This document shows, piece after piece, positions 53,724 through 62,952 of a stretch of DNA of 64,000 nt. Source of the DNA: LMUY01 sp965276785 (GTDB lineage: Bacteria > Pseudomonadota > Alphaproteobacteria > Acetobacterales > Acetobacteraceae); NCBI GenBank assembly GCA_965276785.1, contig OZ255629.1, positions 744,001 through 808,000 of the forward strand. Direction: 5' to 3'. Numbering within the stretch: position 1 is the stretch's first letter; each line of letters begins with the position of its first letter. The position numbers and the translations under genes were made by a program. The notes beneath the pieces are model-generated. The model worked only from the letters and a program-made list of their open reading frames with translations. It was not told the DNA's origin and made no database searches.

Positions 53724-55502
53724 ATGGACCAGAAGCGACTCATCACGGCGATCGCCATCTCGCTCGCCATTCTCATCAGCTTCCAATTGCTGATGCCCAA
53801 AGCCCCCAAGCAGCCCCAACTGCAGCAGGCGGCGCAAAGCCAGCAGGCAGCCGCGCCAGCCAAGCCGGTCGTCAATCCCTCTTACTCCGGCACTGAGCCG
53901 GAGGCGGTCGCACCGCCGAAGAACACCCCGCGCGTGCCGATCAACGCGCCGAAGGTGGCCGGCAGCGTCAACCTGCGCGGCGCTATGCTGGATGACCTGG
54001 TGCTGCGCGACTACCACGAGGAAGTCAGTCCCGGCTCGCCGCTGGTCCGCGTGTTGGAGCCTCAATCCGACCCGGAGCCCAACTACATCCAGTATGGCTG
54101 GACCAGCGATACCCCCGGCATGAAGCTGCCCGATGACGCCACCATCTGGACGGCCAACGGCCGCGAACTGACGCAGGACACGCCGCTCACGCTCACCTGG
54201 GACAATGGCGCCGGCCTGGTGTTCTCGCTGACCTACACCATCGACGACAACTACATGTTTGGCGTGACCCAGTCGGTGAAGAACACCGGGCCATCGCCGG
54301 TCGCCTTGCATCCGTTCGAGCGCATTCGGCGCGACTATCAGCCGGTGACCGCGGGATATTACATCCTGCATGAAGGCCCGATCGGGGTGGTCGATGGCCG
54401 GCTGACCGACCCGAGCTATGCCACCGTCAAGTCCGAGGCGCAGAAGGCGGGTGGGATTGCGCAAAGCGCTCAGACCACCGGCGGCTGGGGCGGCATCACC
54501 GACAAATATTGGCTCACCGCCGCCATCCCGAGCCAGGACACGCCGCAGACCGCCTCGTTCCGCTTCGGCCCGTCCGCCACCGGGCCCATCCGCTATGGCG
54601 CCGACTTCATCACCACGGCGCCCCAGACGGTGGCCCCGGAGGCCAGCGCATCCATCACCTCGCGCGCTTTCGCCGGCGCCAAGGTTGTAAACCTGCTGGC
54701 GCATTATGAGACGGCGGACCATGTGCCGCTGTTCTCTTATGCTGTGGACTTCGGCTACTTTTGGTTCCTGACCAAGCCGATCTTCTACGCGCTCGACTGG
54801 CTGAACGGCGTTCTGGGCAATTTCGGCCTGGCGATCATGGTGTTCACCGTGTTCGCCAAGCTGCTGTTCTTCCCGCTGGCCAACAAGTCCTATCGCTCGA
54901 TGAGCAAGATGAAGCTGCTCGGGCCGAAGATGACGGCGCTGCGGGAACGCTACAAGGACGACCCCACCAAGCTGCAGAGCGAGATGATGGGGTTGTACAA
55001 GGCGGAAAAGGTGAACCCGGCGGCGGGCTGCCTGCCGATGGTGGTGCAAATCCCGGTGTTCTTCTCGCTCTACAAGGTGATCTTCGTCACCATCGAGATG
55101 CGTCACGCCCCGTTCTTCGGCTGGATCCACGATCTCTCGGCGCTTGACCCGACCAATGTGTTCAACCTGTTCGGCCTCGTTCCATACGACCCGACTCAGA
55201 TCGCGGCCTTCCTGCACCTCTCAGCCTGGACGCTGATCATGGGCGGCACGATGTATTTGCAGCAGCAGCTCAATCCGCCGCCGCCCGACCCGACCCAGGC
55301 CAAGCTGTTCAAGTTCATGCCGCTGATCTTCATGTTCATGATGGGCCGCTTCCCGGCCGGGCTGCTGATCTATTGGAGTTGGAACAACACACTGACGGTG
55401 GCGCAGCAATGGTTGATCATGCGCAGGACCCGGATGGCGGCGAGCAGCCCCACGCCGCAACCGGCGGCGGCTTTGCCCCGCAGCGTGAAGGCGAAGAGCT
55501 AG
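53724..55502 (+). CDS. yidC: Membrane protein insertase YidC
   Basis: 592-aa insertase. One N-terminal TM (LITAIAISLAILISFQLLM) precedes a large periplasmic beta-domain (about 60-340), then five core TM segments: FWFLTKPIFYALDWLNGVLG, ANKSYRSMSKMKLLGPKM in the cytoplasmic hairpin, NPAAGCLPMVVQIPVFFSLY and MGRFPAGLLIYWSWNNTLT. All are characteristic of gram-negative YidC. It inserts and folds inner-membrane proteins alone or with SecYEG. The 3' end overlaps yihA by 94 bases. Confidence 0.96.
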   Translation: MDQKRLITAIAISLAILISFQLLMPKAPKQPQLQQAAQSQQAAAPAKPVVNPSYSGTEPEAVAPPKNTPRVPINAPKVAGSVNLRGAMLDDLVLRDYHEEVSPGSPLVRVLEPQSDPEPNYIQYGWTSDTPGMKLPDDATIWTANGRELTQDTPLTLTWDNGAGLVFSLTYTIDDNYMFGVTQSVKNTGPSPVALHPFERIRRDYQPVTAGYYILHEGPIGVVDGRLTDPSYATVKSEAQKAGGIAQSAQTTGGWGGITDKYWLTAAIPSQDTPQTASFRFGPSATGPIRYGADFITTAPQTVAPEASASITSRAFAGAKVVNLLAHYETADHVPLFSYAVDFGYFWFLTKPIFYALDWLNGVLGNFGLAIMVFTVFAKLLFFPLANKSYRSMSKMKLLGPKMTALRERYKDDPTKLQSEMMGLYKAEKVNPAAGCLPMVVQIPVFFSLYKVIFVTIEMRHAPFFGWIHDLSALDPTNVFNLFGLVPYDPTQIAAFLHLSAWTLIMGGTMYLQQQLNPPPPDPTQAKLFKFMPLIFMFMMGRFPAGLLIYWSWNNTLTVAQQWLIMRRTRMAASSPTPQPAAALPRSVKAKS

Positions 55503-56122
55503 GCGAGGCGGCGCTCGAAGCGGGGCGGCTGCTATTTGCGCAGCCCTGCGCGTTCTTCTTTGCCGCCCAAAAGCTCGACCAGTTGCCGCCGCCCTCCGAC
55601 GTGGAAATTGCCTTCGCCGGGCGCTCCAACGTGGGCAAGTCCTCGCTGATCAACGCGCTGGTGGGGTATAAGGCGCTGGCCCGCGCCTCCAACACGCCGG
55701 GCCGCACCCGGCAGCTCAACTTCTTCGACCTGGGCGGTCGGCTGACTTTGGTGGACATGCCGGGTTACGGTTATGCGCAGGCTGCCAAGTCGGTGAAGGA
55801 GGACTGGCAGGGGCTGATGTTCTCATACCTGCGCGGCCGGCCGACGCTGCGCCGGGTGCTGCTTCTGCTGGATGCACGCATTGAGGTAAAGGCGTCGGAC
55901 ATGGCGGCAATGGAGTTGCTGGACCGGGCCGCGGTGACGTACCAGCTGGTGCTGACCAAGGCGGATGACGTGAAGCCGCGCGCCCTGGCAGCGAAGCAGG
56001 CGGAGGTGGCCGGGCTGGCGCGGGCGCATGCGGCGGCGTTTCCGACCGTTACGGCAACAAGCAGCTCAACCGGCAGTGGGATTGATGAACTACGAGCCAG
56101 CCTCGCCGTCCTCGTGAATTAA
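55409..56122 (+). CDS. yihA: Ribosome biogenesis GTP-binding protein YihA/EngB
   Basis: 237-aa GTPase of the TrmE-Era-EngA family, needed for 50S assembly and cell division. G1 is IAFAGRSNVGKSSLINALVG, the G2 region is NTPGRTRQLNFFDL, G3 is LVDMPGYGYA and G4 is LVLTKAD. The ATG at 55409 starts inside yidC in another frame; the N-terminal 45 residues are variable in the family, so a later start cannot be excluded (for example near EGEELGEAAL). Confidence 0.92.
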   Translation: MVDHAQDPDGGEQPHAATGGGFAPQREGEELGEAALEAGRLLFAQPCAFFFAAQKLDQLPPPSDVEIAFAGRSNVGKSSLINALVGYKALARASNTPGRTRQLNFFDLGGRLTLVDMPGYGYAQAAKSVKEDWQGLMFSYLRGRPTLRRVLLLLDARIEVKASDMAAMELLDRAAVTYQLVLTKADDVKPRALAAKQAEVAGLARAHAAAFPTVTATSSSTGSGIDELRASLAVLVN

Positions 56123-56129
56123 ATCAAGA

Positions 56130-56543
56130 CTAGGGTGCGGCTACTGTGCTGCGAAGCTCGGCTCCCGACAACTCTGTGTGCCGAAGTAATAGTTTAACGC
56201 GAGCCTCCCTTAACTGCTGCTTCGTTACGGGATCATGGCTTAGTGTCTCCTGTTCTAGGAGGAGCGTCGCATCTTCGCGCGTCTCCTGACGACGGAGCCG
56301 TGCTAGCTCGACAGACTTGCCTGCTGTTAGACGATAGGCCATTGATCCCAAGAGCCCGCAACCGACAGCCATGATTATGGCAAACGAGACATCAATCGTC
56401 CGACCATATGTGGAGAATCTCGCCACTCCCACGCCAAGCCCTGCCACAAGCCCCAAACCTGACCAAGTTGTATGCGCCGAGTCCGATGCAATCGCGGCAC
56501 TGGTGCGCCGCACGGTGGAAACGAACGGCTCTGTTTCCCGCAC
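56130..56543 (-). CDS. Small membrane protein of unknown function, second of a pair
   Basis: 137-aa protein with two TM helices, WSGLGLVAGLGVGVARF and VSFAIIMAVGCGLLGSMAYRL, then a charged helical C-terminus (ELARLRRQETREDATLLLEQE) of coiled-coil character. The start is GTG 56543 with AAGGAA upstream. The frame is open and protein-like for about 19 codons further upstream (including DPAVSLDYVKETV), so a non-ATG start closer to the preceding gene is possible. No family is recognised. Base composition is visibly lower in GC than the flanking yihA and argB. Confidence 0.5.
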   Translation of the reverse strand: MRETEPFVSTVRRTSAAIASDSAHTTWSGLGLVAGLGVGVARFSTYGRTIDVSFAIIMAVGCGLLGSMAYRLTAGKSVELARLRRQETREDATLLLEQETLSHDPVTKQQLREARVKLLLRHTELSGAELRSTVAAP

Positions 56544-56589
56544 TGTTTCCTTAACGTAGTCAAGCGATACGGCAGGATCAGGGGGCGTC

Positions 56590-56985
56590 TCAGTGCCGCT
56601 CAGTTTCTGGCTCGACCATGGTGTCTAGGAGGCTGAGCGCTGCCCGGTTCTTTTCTAGAAGATCCAGGATTTTGAGAAGTTCGCCTTGTTGGAGATAGAC
56701 CCCAGAAAAGCCAAAACATAGCAATGGGAGGGCGACCGCTACGTCGACAAGGAGAATAAGCCAAGCCCAGACACCAAACGGATCGATGAGTGGAGATGTG
56801 CCGGCGCTTAGCGAAACCAGGCCGCAACCGACGATAAACGCAACCCTCCGACGAATGATTGCGCGCCGCCGTAGTTGCAAGCGTCTCACCAGGCTGCTGG
56901 TGATGATCCGTTGCTGGCGGATCGTCAATGCGGCCCCCGACGCCTGAGTGGGTCGGTCGTCGTAAGCCAGGGTTGGCTGGTCCAT
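56590..56985 (-). CDS. Small membrane protein of unknown function, first of a pair
   Basis: 131-aa protein with a basic N-terminal region (RRLQLRRRAIIRRRVAF), two TM helices (FIVGCGLVSLSAG and WAWLILLVDVAVALPLLCFG) and a helical tail (LLKILDLLEKNRAALSLLDTM). AGGAT precedes ATG 56985. It is followed by the other small membrane protein 46 bases away with the same layout: a cytoplasmic N-terminus, a TM hairpin and a charged helical C-terminus. The pair lies opposite to the yihA-argB direction, in DNA of lower GC, and may be horizontally acquired. Function unknown. Confidence 0.5.
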   Translation of the reverse strand: MDQPTLAYDDRPTQASGAALTIRQQRIITSSLVRRLQLRRRAIIRRRVAFIVGCGLVSLSAGTSPLIDPFGVWAWLILLVDVAVALPLLCFGFSGVYLQQGELLKILDLLEKNRAALSLLDTMVEPETERH

Positions 56986-57071
56986 GAATGCATCCTACTG
57001 ACGAGACTGGTCTTCTTAAAGCTTCAAATGGGTGCAGTCCGATTGACCGGTGTACGGCGAGGCCGGTAGAG

Positions 57072-57983
57072 ATGCTCATGCAAGATAACGATGAACTCAT
57101 CGCCGCCGATGCTGCCGAGCAGGCGCGTATCTTGGCCCACGCCCTGCCCTATATGCGCCGCTACTCCGGCGCCACCGTGGTGGTGAAATACGGCGGCCAC
57201 GCCATGGGGGATGAGCACCTCGCGCACGGCTTTGGCCGCGACATCGCACTGCTCAAGCAGGTGGGGGTGAACCCGGTGGTGGTGCATGGCGGCGGCCCGC
57301 AGATCAACGCCATGCTGAAGCGCCTGGCCATCCAATCCACCTTCGTCGACGGTCTGCGGGTGACCGACGCCGCCATGGTTGAAGTGGTGGAGATGGTGCT
57401 GGCCGGCAGCGTGAACAAACAGGTGGCCGGGCTGATTAACGGCGCCGGCGCCCTAGCGATGGGCATCTGCGGCAAGGATGGCGGCCTGATCCGCGCCCGC
57501 AAGCTCACCCGCACCGTGAGAGACCCGGACAGCCGGATCGAGCGCGTGCTGGACCTGGGCTTCGTCGGCGAGCCGGCCGAGATCGACGTCCGGGTGATCC
57601 ATGCGCTGACCGGCGCCGGGATTATCCCAGTGATCGCCCCCGTAGGGCAGGGTGAGGATGGGCACACCTACAACATCAACGCCGACACGGTCGCCGGGGC
57701 GATTGCCGGCGCGCTCGGGGCCAAGCGGCTGCTTATGCTAACCGATGTGCCCGGCGTGCTGGATGCGGAGCATCGCCTGCTCCCTGAGCTCTCACTGACG
57801 GCGGTGGAGCGCCTGATCGCTGAGGGCGTGATCAGCGGTGGCATGATCCCCAAGGTTGAAACCTGCGCCGCCGCGGTGCGCGCCGGGGTGAAGGGTGCAG
57901 TGATCCTGGATGGTAAGCAGCCGCACGCCTGCTTGCTGGAGATGTTCTTACAGGGCGGGGTGGGGACGTTGATCCGGGCCTGA
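57072..57983 (+). CDS. argB: Acetylglutamate kinase
   Basis: 303-aa enzyme that phosphorylates N-acetylglutamate in arginine synthesis. VVVKYGGHAMGDEHLAHGFG, PVVVHGGGPQINAMLKRL, MVEMVLAGSVNKQVAGLIN and the C-terminal ISGGMIPKVETCAAAV are the family blocks. An N-terminal helix (EQARILAHALPYMRRYSG) is the extension found in arginine-sensitive hexameric enzymes, so feedback inhibition by arginine is likely. The start is ATG 57072 (ATG 57078 is close behind). Confidence 0.95.
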   Translation: MLMQDNDELIAADAAEQARILAHALPYMRRYSGATVVVKYGGHAMGDEHLAHGFGRDIALLKQVGVNPVVVHGGGPQINAMLKRLAIQSTFVDGLRVTDAAMVEVVEMVLAGSVNKQVAGLINGAGALAMGICGKDGGLIRARKLTRTVRDPDSRIERVLDLGFVGEPAEIDVRVIHALTGAGIIPVIAPVGQGEDGHTYNINADTVAGAIAGALGAKRLLMLTDVPGVLDAEHRLLPELSLTAVERLIAEGVISGGMIPKVETCAAAVRAGVKGAVILDGKQPHACLLEMFLQGGVGTLIRA

Positions 57984-57996
57984 CCTGACCGTCTCT

Positions 57997-60063
57997 ATGG
58001 CTCAAACCTCTCTTATTCGACGTGGCTCAATACTGCGGCTCGCGCCGTGGCTGACGGTGGATATCGCTTCGCTCGTGCTGGCTTCGGCCTTCTTGGTAGC
58101 GCGCTTCCTGCAGCTTCATGCCGCCCTCGCCCCAAGCTTTGCGCCGCCGCTGCAGGCGCTCCCGCCTGGCGCCGCGAATAGCATGCCGCCGGGTTTTGGC
58201 TGGTGGTCGGCGTGGGACCAAGGCTGGTACCTCGAATCCGCCTTGGCCTGGGCAAGGCTGGATCTCAATCCCAACCTGCATTTGTATCCACCGGCCTACT
58301 CCCTGCTGGGCGCTTTGTTCACGCGGCTGACACCCGCCGATCCCTTTCTGCTGCCGGATTTGGGCTGTCTGCTTGGAACGATGTGGGTGTTTGCTGCCCT
58401 CGCTGGCAGTGTATTTGCCGACGTGCGGTTCTCCCGCAGCGTCGCCGCTTGGGTGTTCATCGCGACGACCTTGCTGCCAGAAACCGTGTTGTCAGTGTGG
58501 GTGCAGCCTTGGACGACGACGCCGGCAGCGCTCTGCCTCATGGGCTGTCTGTTCGGCACCGTGCGCGTGCTTGAGCACGAGCGGCCGAGGGACGGCTTTG
58601 TCGCCGGGTTTGCGGCCGCTGCCGCCTGCGCGTTCCGCCCCGCGGATGGTGCAATCGTGGGCGCATCCTGTGCCGCCGTCGCCGCGCTGGCCGCGACCAG
58701 GCGTTGGCCACATTGGCGGGTTTGTGCCGCCTCCGTTTTCGGCGCGGCCGTGCCGCTCGCGCTGTATGCGGCGGCCTATACCGCGGTCAACGGGCTGCAG
58801 CTCGACCGCTACTTGCGGGCGTCGGCAAAGTTTGGTTTCGAGTGGCGGCTGCTGCCATTGCGCTGGGTCGCGTTGATGATCGATCCCGCCCCCGTGTTCC
58901 TCGGCGGACACGGGCTGGCGTTCGTGTTCCCGTGGATTGTCCCGGGGTTGGTGGGCATGGCCGTCTGCCTGCTGCAGCCAGGCTCGGTGCGCCGGTTCGC
59001 GCATGGCGCCATCGTGGCTGCCACGATGGCCGACACTGTGCTGCTGCTCTGCTATCGAGACTTGCACTCGTCCACTCTATGGTACTACAGCCTGTATCAT
59101 TACTTTAAGTGGATGTTGCCGGTGTTCGGCCTTTACGCCGCGGCGGTGCTGCGGGCGTTCGTCGCCGGCCCGCGATTGCTGGCCTTGGCTGCTGCCGCTG
59201 CCGTCGTCGCATGCCTGTTCATGTGGCGTTTGGAGCTCACAGACCCGGTCCAGCTCGCTCGCCCGCCGAACTCCCAAACTCTTCTGCTGCCCCATGGATT
59301 GTCGGCCCTGAACGATGTTCTGCTCGCCCGGCTGCAGCAAAGGGACGCGATTTTCTACCCGTTCGCCAGCGAAATACGCACCGGCACAAAGGTGTTTCCA
59401 AGCGCGTTCGCCTTTAAACTGACCCCCTTACCATGGGCGCTGATGCTGCAACCGGTCCGCCCGATGCCCGACGCGCCGAGCACCCTCTCCGTGCCCGCCC
59501 CGGTTTACGAGTTTGACCCGGCGAGTTCCCCAATCCTTGCACGACAGAGCGCTGTTTGGGGGTTACCCTGCTGGGTGAGGCCGGAGCGGCTGGCCTGCCA
59601 GGCGCCGGTGCTGTTGCCGCTGCCGGACCTGCCGTTTGGCAAGCCTCTTTCGTTCGGAGCCGGTGGCGCGGCGATGGTTTATCCCGTGACCGGCGTGGCG
59701 CAGCCCGAGCCAGAGGGGACCTGGACGCTCGGGCCCCGGTCGACAATCTCATTCCGGCTTGCGGGCGCCGCGGCGCAAAACGGCCTCAAATTGGCACTAA
59801 CCGCATTTGCCTACATACCTCCGAGAGGCCGCCCAACGGTGGTGCACGTCTGGGTCAACGGAGTCCCGATCGCACGATGGATGTTTGGCACGACGCTGGT
59901 GACGCAGCAGGTCGCCATACCAGCGGCAGCGCTCCAGCCGGACGGCAACGTGCTGATCGGCCTCGACATCGAGAACCCACGTCGGCCCTCCGATACAAGC
60001 GGGAACGATACCAGATTGCTCGGTCTCTTCATGCGGTCGTTCGAAGTTGGCCCTGCCGCCTGA
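57997..60063 (+). CDS. Large GT-C-like membrane protein with C-terminal beta domain
   Basis: 688-aa protein. About ten TM segments occupy residues 15-430. The first periplasmic loop has WSAWDQGWYLESALAWARLD and NPNLHLYPPAYSLLGALFTRL, matching the GT-C layout in which an acidic residue follows a WDQ-x-WY motif and Y-P-P starts a long helix. The C-terminal 240 residues are soluble and beta-rich, ending in VVHVWVNGVPIARWMFG and VLIGLDIENPRRPSD, like a carbohydrate-binding beta-sandwich. Substrate and pathway are unknown. It follows argB by 13 bases and is not near other glycan genes. Confidence 0.65.
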   Translation: MAQTSLIRRGSILRLAPWLTVDIASLVLASAFLVARFLQLHAALAPSFAPPLQALPPGAANSMPPGFGWWSAWDQGWYLESALAWARLDLNPNLHLYPPAYSLLGALFTRLTPADPFLLPDLGCLLGTMWVFAALAGSVFADVRFSRSVAAWVFIATTLLPETVLSVWVQPWTTTPAALCLMGCLFGTVRVLEHERPRDGFVAGFAAAAACAFRPADGAIVGASCAAVAALAATRRWPHWRVCAASVFGAAVPLALYAAAYTAVNGLQLDRYLRASAKFGFEWRLLPLRWVALMIDPAPVFLGGHGLAFVFPWIVPGLVGMAVCLLQPGSVRRFAHGAIVAATMADTVLLLCYRDLHSSTLWYYSLYHYFKWMLPVFGLYAAAVLRAFVAGPRLLALAAAAAVVACLFMWRLELTDPVQLARPPNSQTLLLPHGLSALNDVLLARLQQRDAIFYPFASEIRTGTKVFPSAFAFKLTPLPWALMLQPVRPMPDAPSTLSVPAPVYEFDPASSPILARQSAVWGLPCWVRPERLACQAPVLLPLPDLPFGKPLSFGAGGAAMVYPVTGVAQPEPEGTWTLGPRSTISFRLAGAAAQNGLKLALTAFAYIPPRGRPTVVHVWVNGVPIARWMFGTTLVTQQVAIPAAALQPDGNVLIGLDIENPRRPSDTSGNDTRLLGLFMRSFEVGPAA

Positions 60064-60077
60064 ACAGGGCTGCGGTT

Positions 60078-61385
60078 TCAGGCGTTCATTTTGGGCTGCG
60101 GTAGAGTAGGCGCTGGATGGCCGCCGATCAGCGCCACTGCCACGCATCCAGCCGCCGACAACGCCGCGAGCGGCAGCAGCCCCAGCGGGTAGCTGCCCGT
60201 CGCGCCTTTGATAATGCCCAGCAAGGACGAACCAAACAGCCCGCCCAAGTTGCCCACCGCGTTGATCTGCGCAATCCCCGCCGCCGCGCCCACCGTCAGC
60301 CATTCGGTGGCCAGCGCCCAGAATGGGCCCTTTACGACATACGTCGCCGTCACCGCGAGGCACAGGATCAGCATCGTCGGCGCTAGCGAGTTCGTCAGCG
60401 TGGCCGCCAGCAGGCTGCCCGCGAGCAGGGCCAGGGGCAACGCCGTATGCCACACCCGCTCGCGCCGCTGGTCCGACCGGCGACCCCACAGCACCATCAG
60501 CACGGAGGCGATGCCGAACGGCAGCATGTTCAGCCAGCCAGTCTGCGTGGTGGAAAGCCCGAACGACTTGATGATCTGCGGCTGCCATAATGACAAGCAC
60601 TGGCTTGCGCCCGATGCCCCGGCGTAGATCAGCGACGCCGCCAGCACGTATTTGTTGGTCAGCACCTGCCATAGCGAAGCACGCGGGTGGCCCGCTTGCC
60701 GGGTCGCGGCGCGTTCAGCGGCGAGCCGTTGGCGCAACCACTCCCGTTGCGGGCCTGCCAACCAGGCTGCGCCGTCGGGTCCATCGGGCAACACCGCCAA
60801 GGCCAGTACGCCCAGCAGGATGGCTGGCGCGGCCTCCAAAATGAACATCCACTGCCAGCCATGCAGCCCAAGCAAACCCTCGGTCTGCAGCAACGCCGCG
60901 GAGATCGGCGAACCAAGGAAGCTCGACACCGGGATGGCGACCATGAAGATCGCAACGATCCGACCGCGATACGCCTTCGGGAACCAATACGTCAGATAGA
61001 GGATGATGCCGGGGAAGAATCCCGCTTCCGCCGCACCCAGCAGCAGCCGCGCGGCGTAGAACGAATAGGGTCCCACCACGAAGGCCGTGCCAGCCGAAAC
61101 CACGCCCCAGCTGACCAGGATGCGGGCAATCCAGCGCCGCGCGCCCACCCGCTCCATGGCGAGATTGCTCGGCACTTCGAACACGACGTAGGTCAGGTAG
61201 AACAGGCCGCCGCCCACGCCGAACGCCGCCGGCGAAAGCCCGATGGCCGGGTTCATCTGCAACGCCGCAAAGCCGGCATTTACCCGGTCTACGAAAGCGA
61301 TGAAGTAGCCGAGCATCAGGAATGGCAGGATGCGCCAAGCCACTTGCCGCATTGTAAGCTGCTCGAGCTCGGCTGCCTCGGTCAT
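60078..61385 (-). CDS. MFS transporter, anion:cation symporter (ACS) type
   Basis: 435-aa major facilitator with 12 TM helices. The N-terminus LGYFIAFVDRVNAGFAALQM holds the D-R-x-N motif of ACS transporters (tartrate, phthalate, hexuronate or galactonate permeases), and LLLGAAEAGFFPGIILYLTYWFPKAYRGR is the equally typical TM4-TM5 region (first 20 residues LLLGAAEAGFFPGIILYLTY). The second half shows the same fold with WGRRSDQRRER. It should take up an organic acid with protons. The start ATG 61385 overlaps the rppH stop by four bases. Confidence 0.88.
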   Translation of the reverse strand: MTEAAELEQLTMRQVAWRILPFLMLGYFIAFVDRVNAGFAALQMNPAIGLSPAAFGVGGGLFYLTYVVFEVPSNLAMERVGARRWIARILVSWGVVSAGTAFVVGPYSFYAARLLLGAAEAGFFPGIILYLTYWFPKAYRGRIVAIFMVAIPVSSFLGSPISAALLQTEGLLGLHGWQWMFILEAAPAILLGVLALAVLPDGPDGAAWLAGPQREWLRQRLAAERAATRQAGHPRASLWQVLTNKYVLAASLIYAGASGASQCLSLWQPQIIKSFGLSTTQTGWLNMLPFGIASVLMVLWGRRSDQRRERVWHTALPLALLAGSLLAATLTNSLAPTMLILCLAVTATYVVKGPFWALATEWLTVGAAAGIAQINAVGNLGGLFGSSLLGIIKGATGSYPLGLLPLAALSAAGCVAVALIGGHPAPTLPQPKMNA

Positions 61386-61864
61386 GCCGCGTGGCGGGCA
61401 AACGAAGCGGTCAGCACCTCGTAGATCGGCCGCTTGAACGGCACCGCCAGGCCCGGAAGACTTGCCAGCGGCGTCCATCTCCAGGCGTCGAACTCCGGCT
61501 GCGGATCGAGGTCGAGGCGGATGTCGCTGTCCGCGCCGTCGAAACGCAACGCGAACCAACGCTGCCGCTGCCCTCGGTAGCGTCCGCCGAACGCCACGCC
61601 GAGCAAGTGCGGCGGCAGCTCGTAGCTGAGCCAGTCCGGGTGCTCGTCGATTACGGTGGCGCGGTCGGTGCCGATTTCCTCGGCCAGTTCGCGCAACACG
61701 GCGGCTCGCGCATCCTCCCCCGGGTCGATCCCGCCCTGCGGCAATTGCCAGCCGCCCGGCGCACCTTCCGCGTTTGGCAGGTTGGCGCGGCGGGCCACCA
61801 GAACCAAGCCGTCCCTATTGAACAGCACGGCGCCCACGTTCGGCCGATACGGCAACTCGCTCAC
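61382..61864 (-). CDS. rppH: RNA pyrophosphohydrolase RppH
   Basis: 160-aa Nudix enzyme that removes pyrophosphate from mRNA 5' ends to start decay. PYRPNVGAVLFNRDGLVLVA is the standard N-terminus; GGWQLPQGGIDPGEDARAAV and LRELAEEIGT hold the full Nudix box. FGGRYRGQRQRWFALRF is the RppH-specific basic stretch. The start is GTG 61864, overlapping the stop of the preceding deacetylase-like gene (GTGA). Confidence 0.94.
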   Translation of the reverse strand: MSELPYRPNVGAVLFNRDGLVLVARRANLPNAEGAPGGWQLPQGGIDPGEDARAAVLRELAEEIGTDRATVIDEHPDWLSYELPPHLLGVAFGGRYRGQRQRWFALRFDGADSDIRLDLDPQPEFDAWRWTPLASLPGLAVPFKRPIYEVLTASFARHAA

Positions 61865-62949
61865 GGCGCTGCCGGCGCTGCGGCGGGCACTAGGGCGCTG
61901 ACCGGCACGAGGTCGATGCCCCTGCCGTCGAGCCCGCGGGCCCAGGCCGTGATCCGCTCCACCGTGACCGGCCGCACCCGCACGGCCAGCCCCACCGCCG
62001 TTCCCGTGTCGCGGGCCTGCCGCTCCAGCAGCGCCAGCTTGGCATCGACGCTGTCCCGGTCGGGCGGGTCGTCCACCACCATGGTCATGCCGACCGCGGC
62101 GCCTGCAACGGGAACGCCGGGACGCGGGTCCACATACAGGAGGCCGCGAGAGGCAAGCTGATCGCGCACCTGTCTCCACGCGCTGGTGGCGGCGGCGTAG
62201 CGCTCGCCCAACAGCCCGTCGGACCCACCGGTGACGCCCACCTCGCCCTGGATGCGGGACAGCGCCCATTCCAGGTTGCGATCGTTGTCGGCCGGGTCGG
62301 CCCCAGTGAGCAAGGCGCGTGGTCCGGAGTCGTTCAGCGGATAGCCCTGGCTTTCCATCGGCAGGGTGACAAGGAACTCGTGGCCAGTGGCGCGCGCGGC
62401 GGCGGCGATGCCGGTGCGGTCATGCGTGTAGGGCGAAATGCCGACGGTGATCGCAGGGGGCAAGGAGTCGAGCGCCGCTTTGCTCTCGCTGGCGGACAGG
62501 CCGAAGCCCACCACCACCATGGCGATGCGTGGCCGCTTATCCGCCGGGTCGAAAGCGCGGGCGTAGGTGCGCAGGGAGGTGCGCCCGTCGGGGGAGATAC
62601 GTGGGAGCTGTGCGCCCGTGAAGTCCGGCGCGGGCTCCAGCAACGCGGGATCGGGTTCGGCGATGCCGGCCGGTGACGTGGCCAAAGCGGCGGCAGCTCG
62701 GGCGGCTGCGGCCGGAGCGGCCGCAGCGGCCGGCGTCGCGGGCTGCGGCTCGGGTGCCGGTTTGGCAACCTGGCTCGTCTGGGAACTCCCTGGCGCGCTT
62801 GCCGGAGCCGCTTCGCTGGCGTGCGCAGGCTGCGAGGCCAGAGACGCGGGCGGCCCCAGCACCTGCAGAACCGCTGCCAATCCGCCGGCGCCGGCGATCA
62901 CCACGATCCAGGCAGCGCCGAGCGCGCGCCAGCCGCTTAACGGCCGCAC
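61861..62949 (-). CDS. Divergent polysaccharide deacetylase family protein (YibQ-like)
   Basis: 362-aa protein: an N-terminal TM anchor (AWIVVIAGAGGLAAVLQVL), a Pro/Ala-rich linker (about 40-110) and a periplasmic YibQ-type domain with RIAMVVVGFGLSASESKAAL, GISPYTHDRTGIAAAARATG, HEFLVTLPMESQGYP and LSRIQGEVGVTGG. These match DUF610/divergent polysaccharide deacetylase family 2; substrate and activity are unproven. It lies between ctpA and rppH, the usual alphaproteobacterial order (envC-ctpA-YibQ-rppH). Confidence 0.88.
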   Translation of the reverse strand: MRPLSGWRALGAAWIVVIAGAGGLAAVLQVLGPPASLASQPAHASEAAPASAPGSSQTSQVAKPAPEPQPATPAAAAAPAAAARAAAALATSPAGIAEPDPALLEPAPDFTGAQLPRISPDGRTSLRTYARAFDPADKRPRIAMVVVGFGLSASESKAALDSLPPAITVGISPYTHDRTGIAAAARATGHEFLVTLPMESQGYPLNDSGPRALLTGADPADNDRNLEWALSRIQGEVGVTGGSDGLLGERYAAATSAWRQVRDQLASRGLLYVDPRPGVPVAGAAVGMTMVVDDPPDRDSVDAKLALLERQARDTGTAVGLAVRVRPVTVERITAWARGLDGRGIDLVPVSALVPAAAPAAP

Positions 62950-62952
62950 GAG

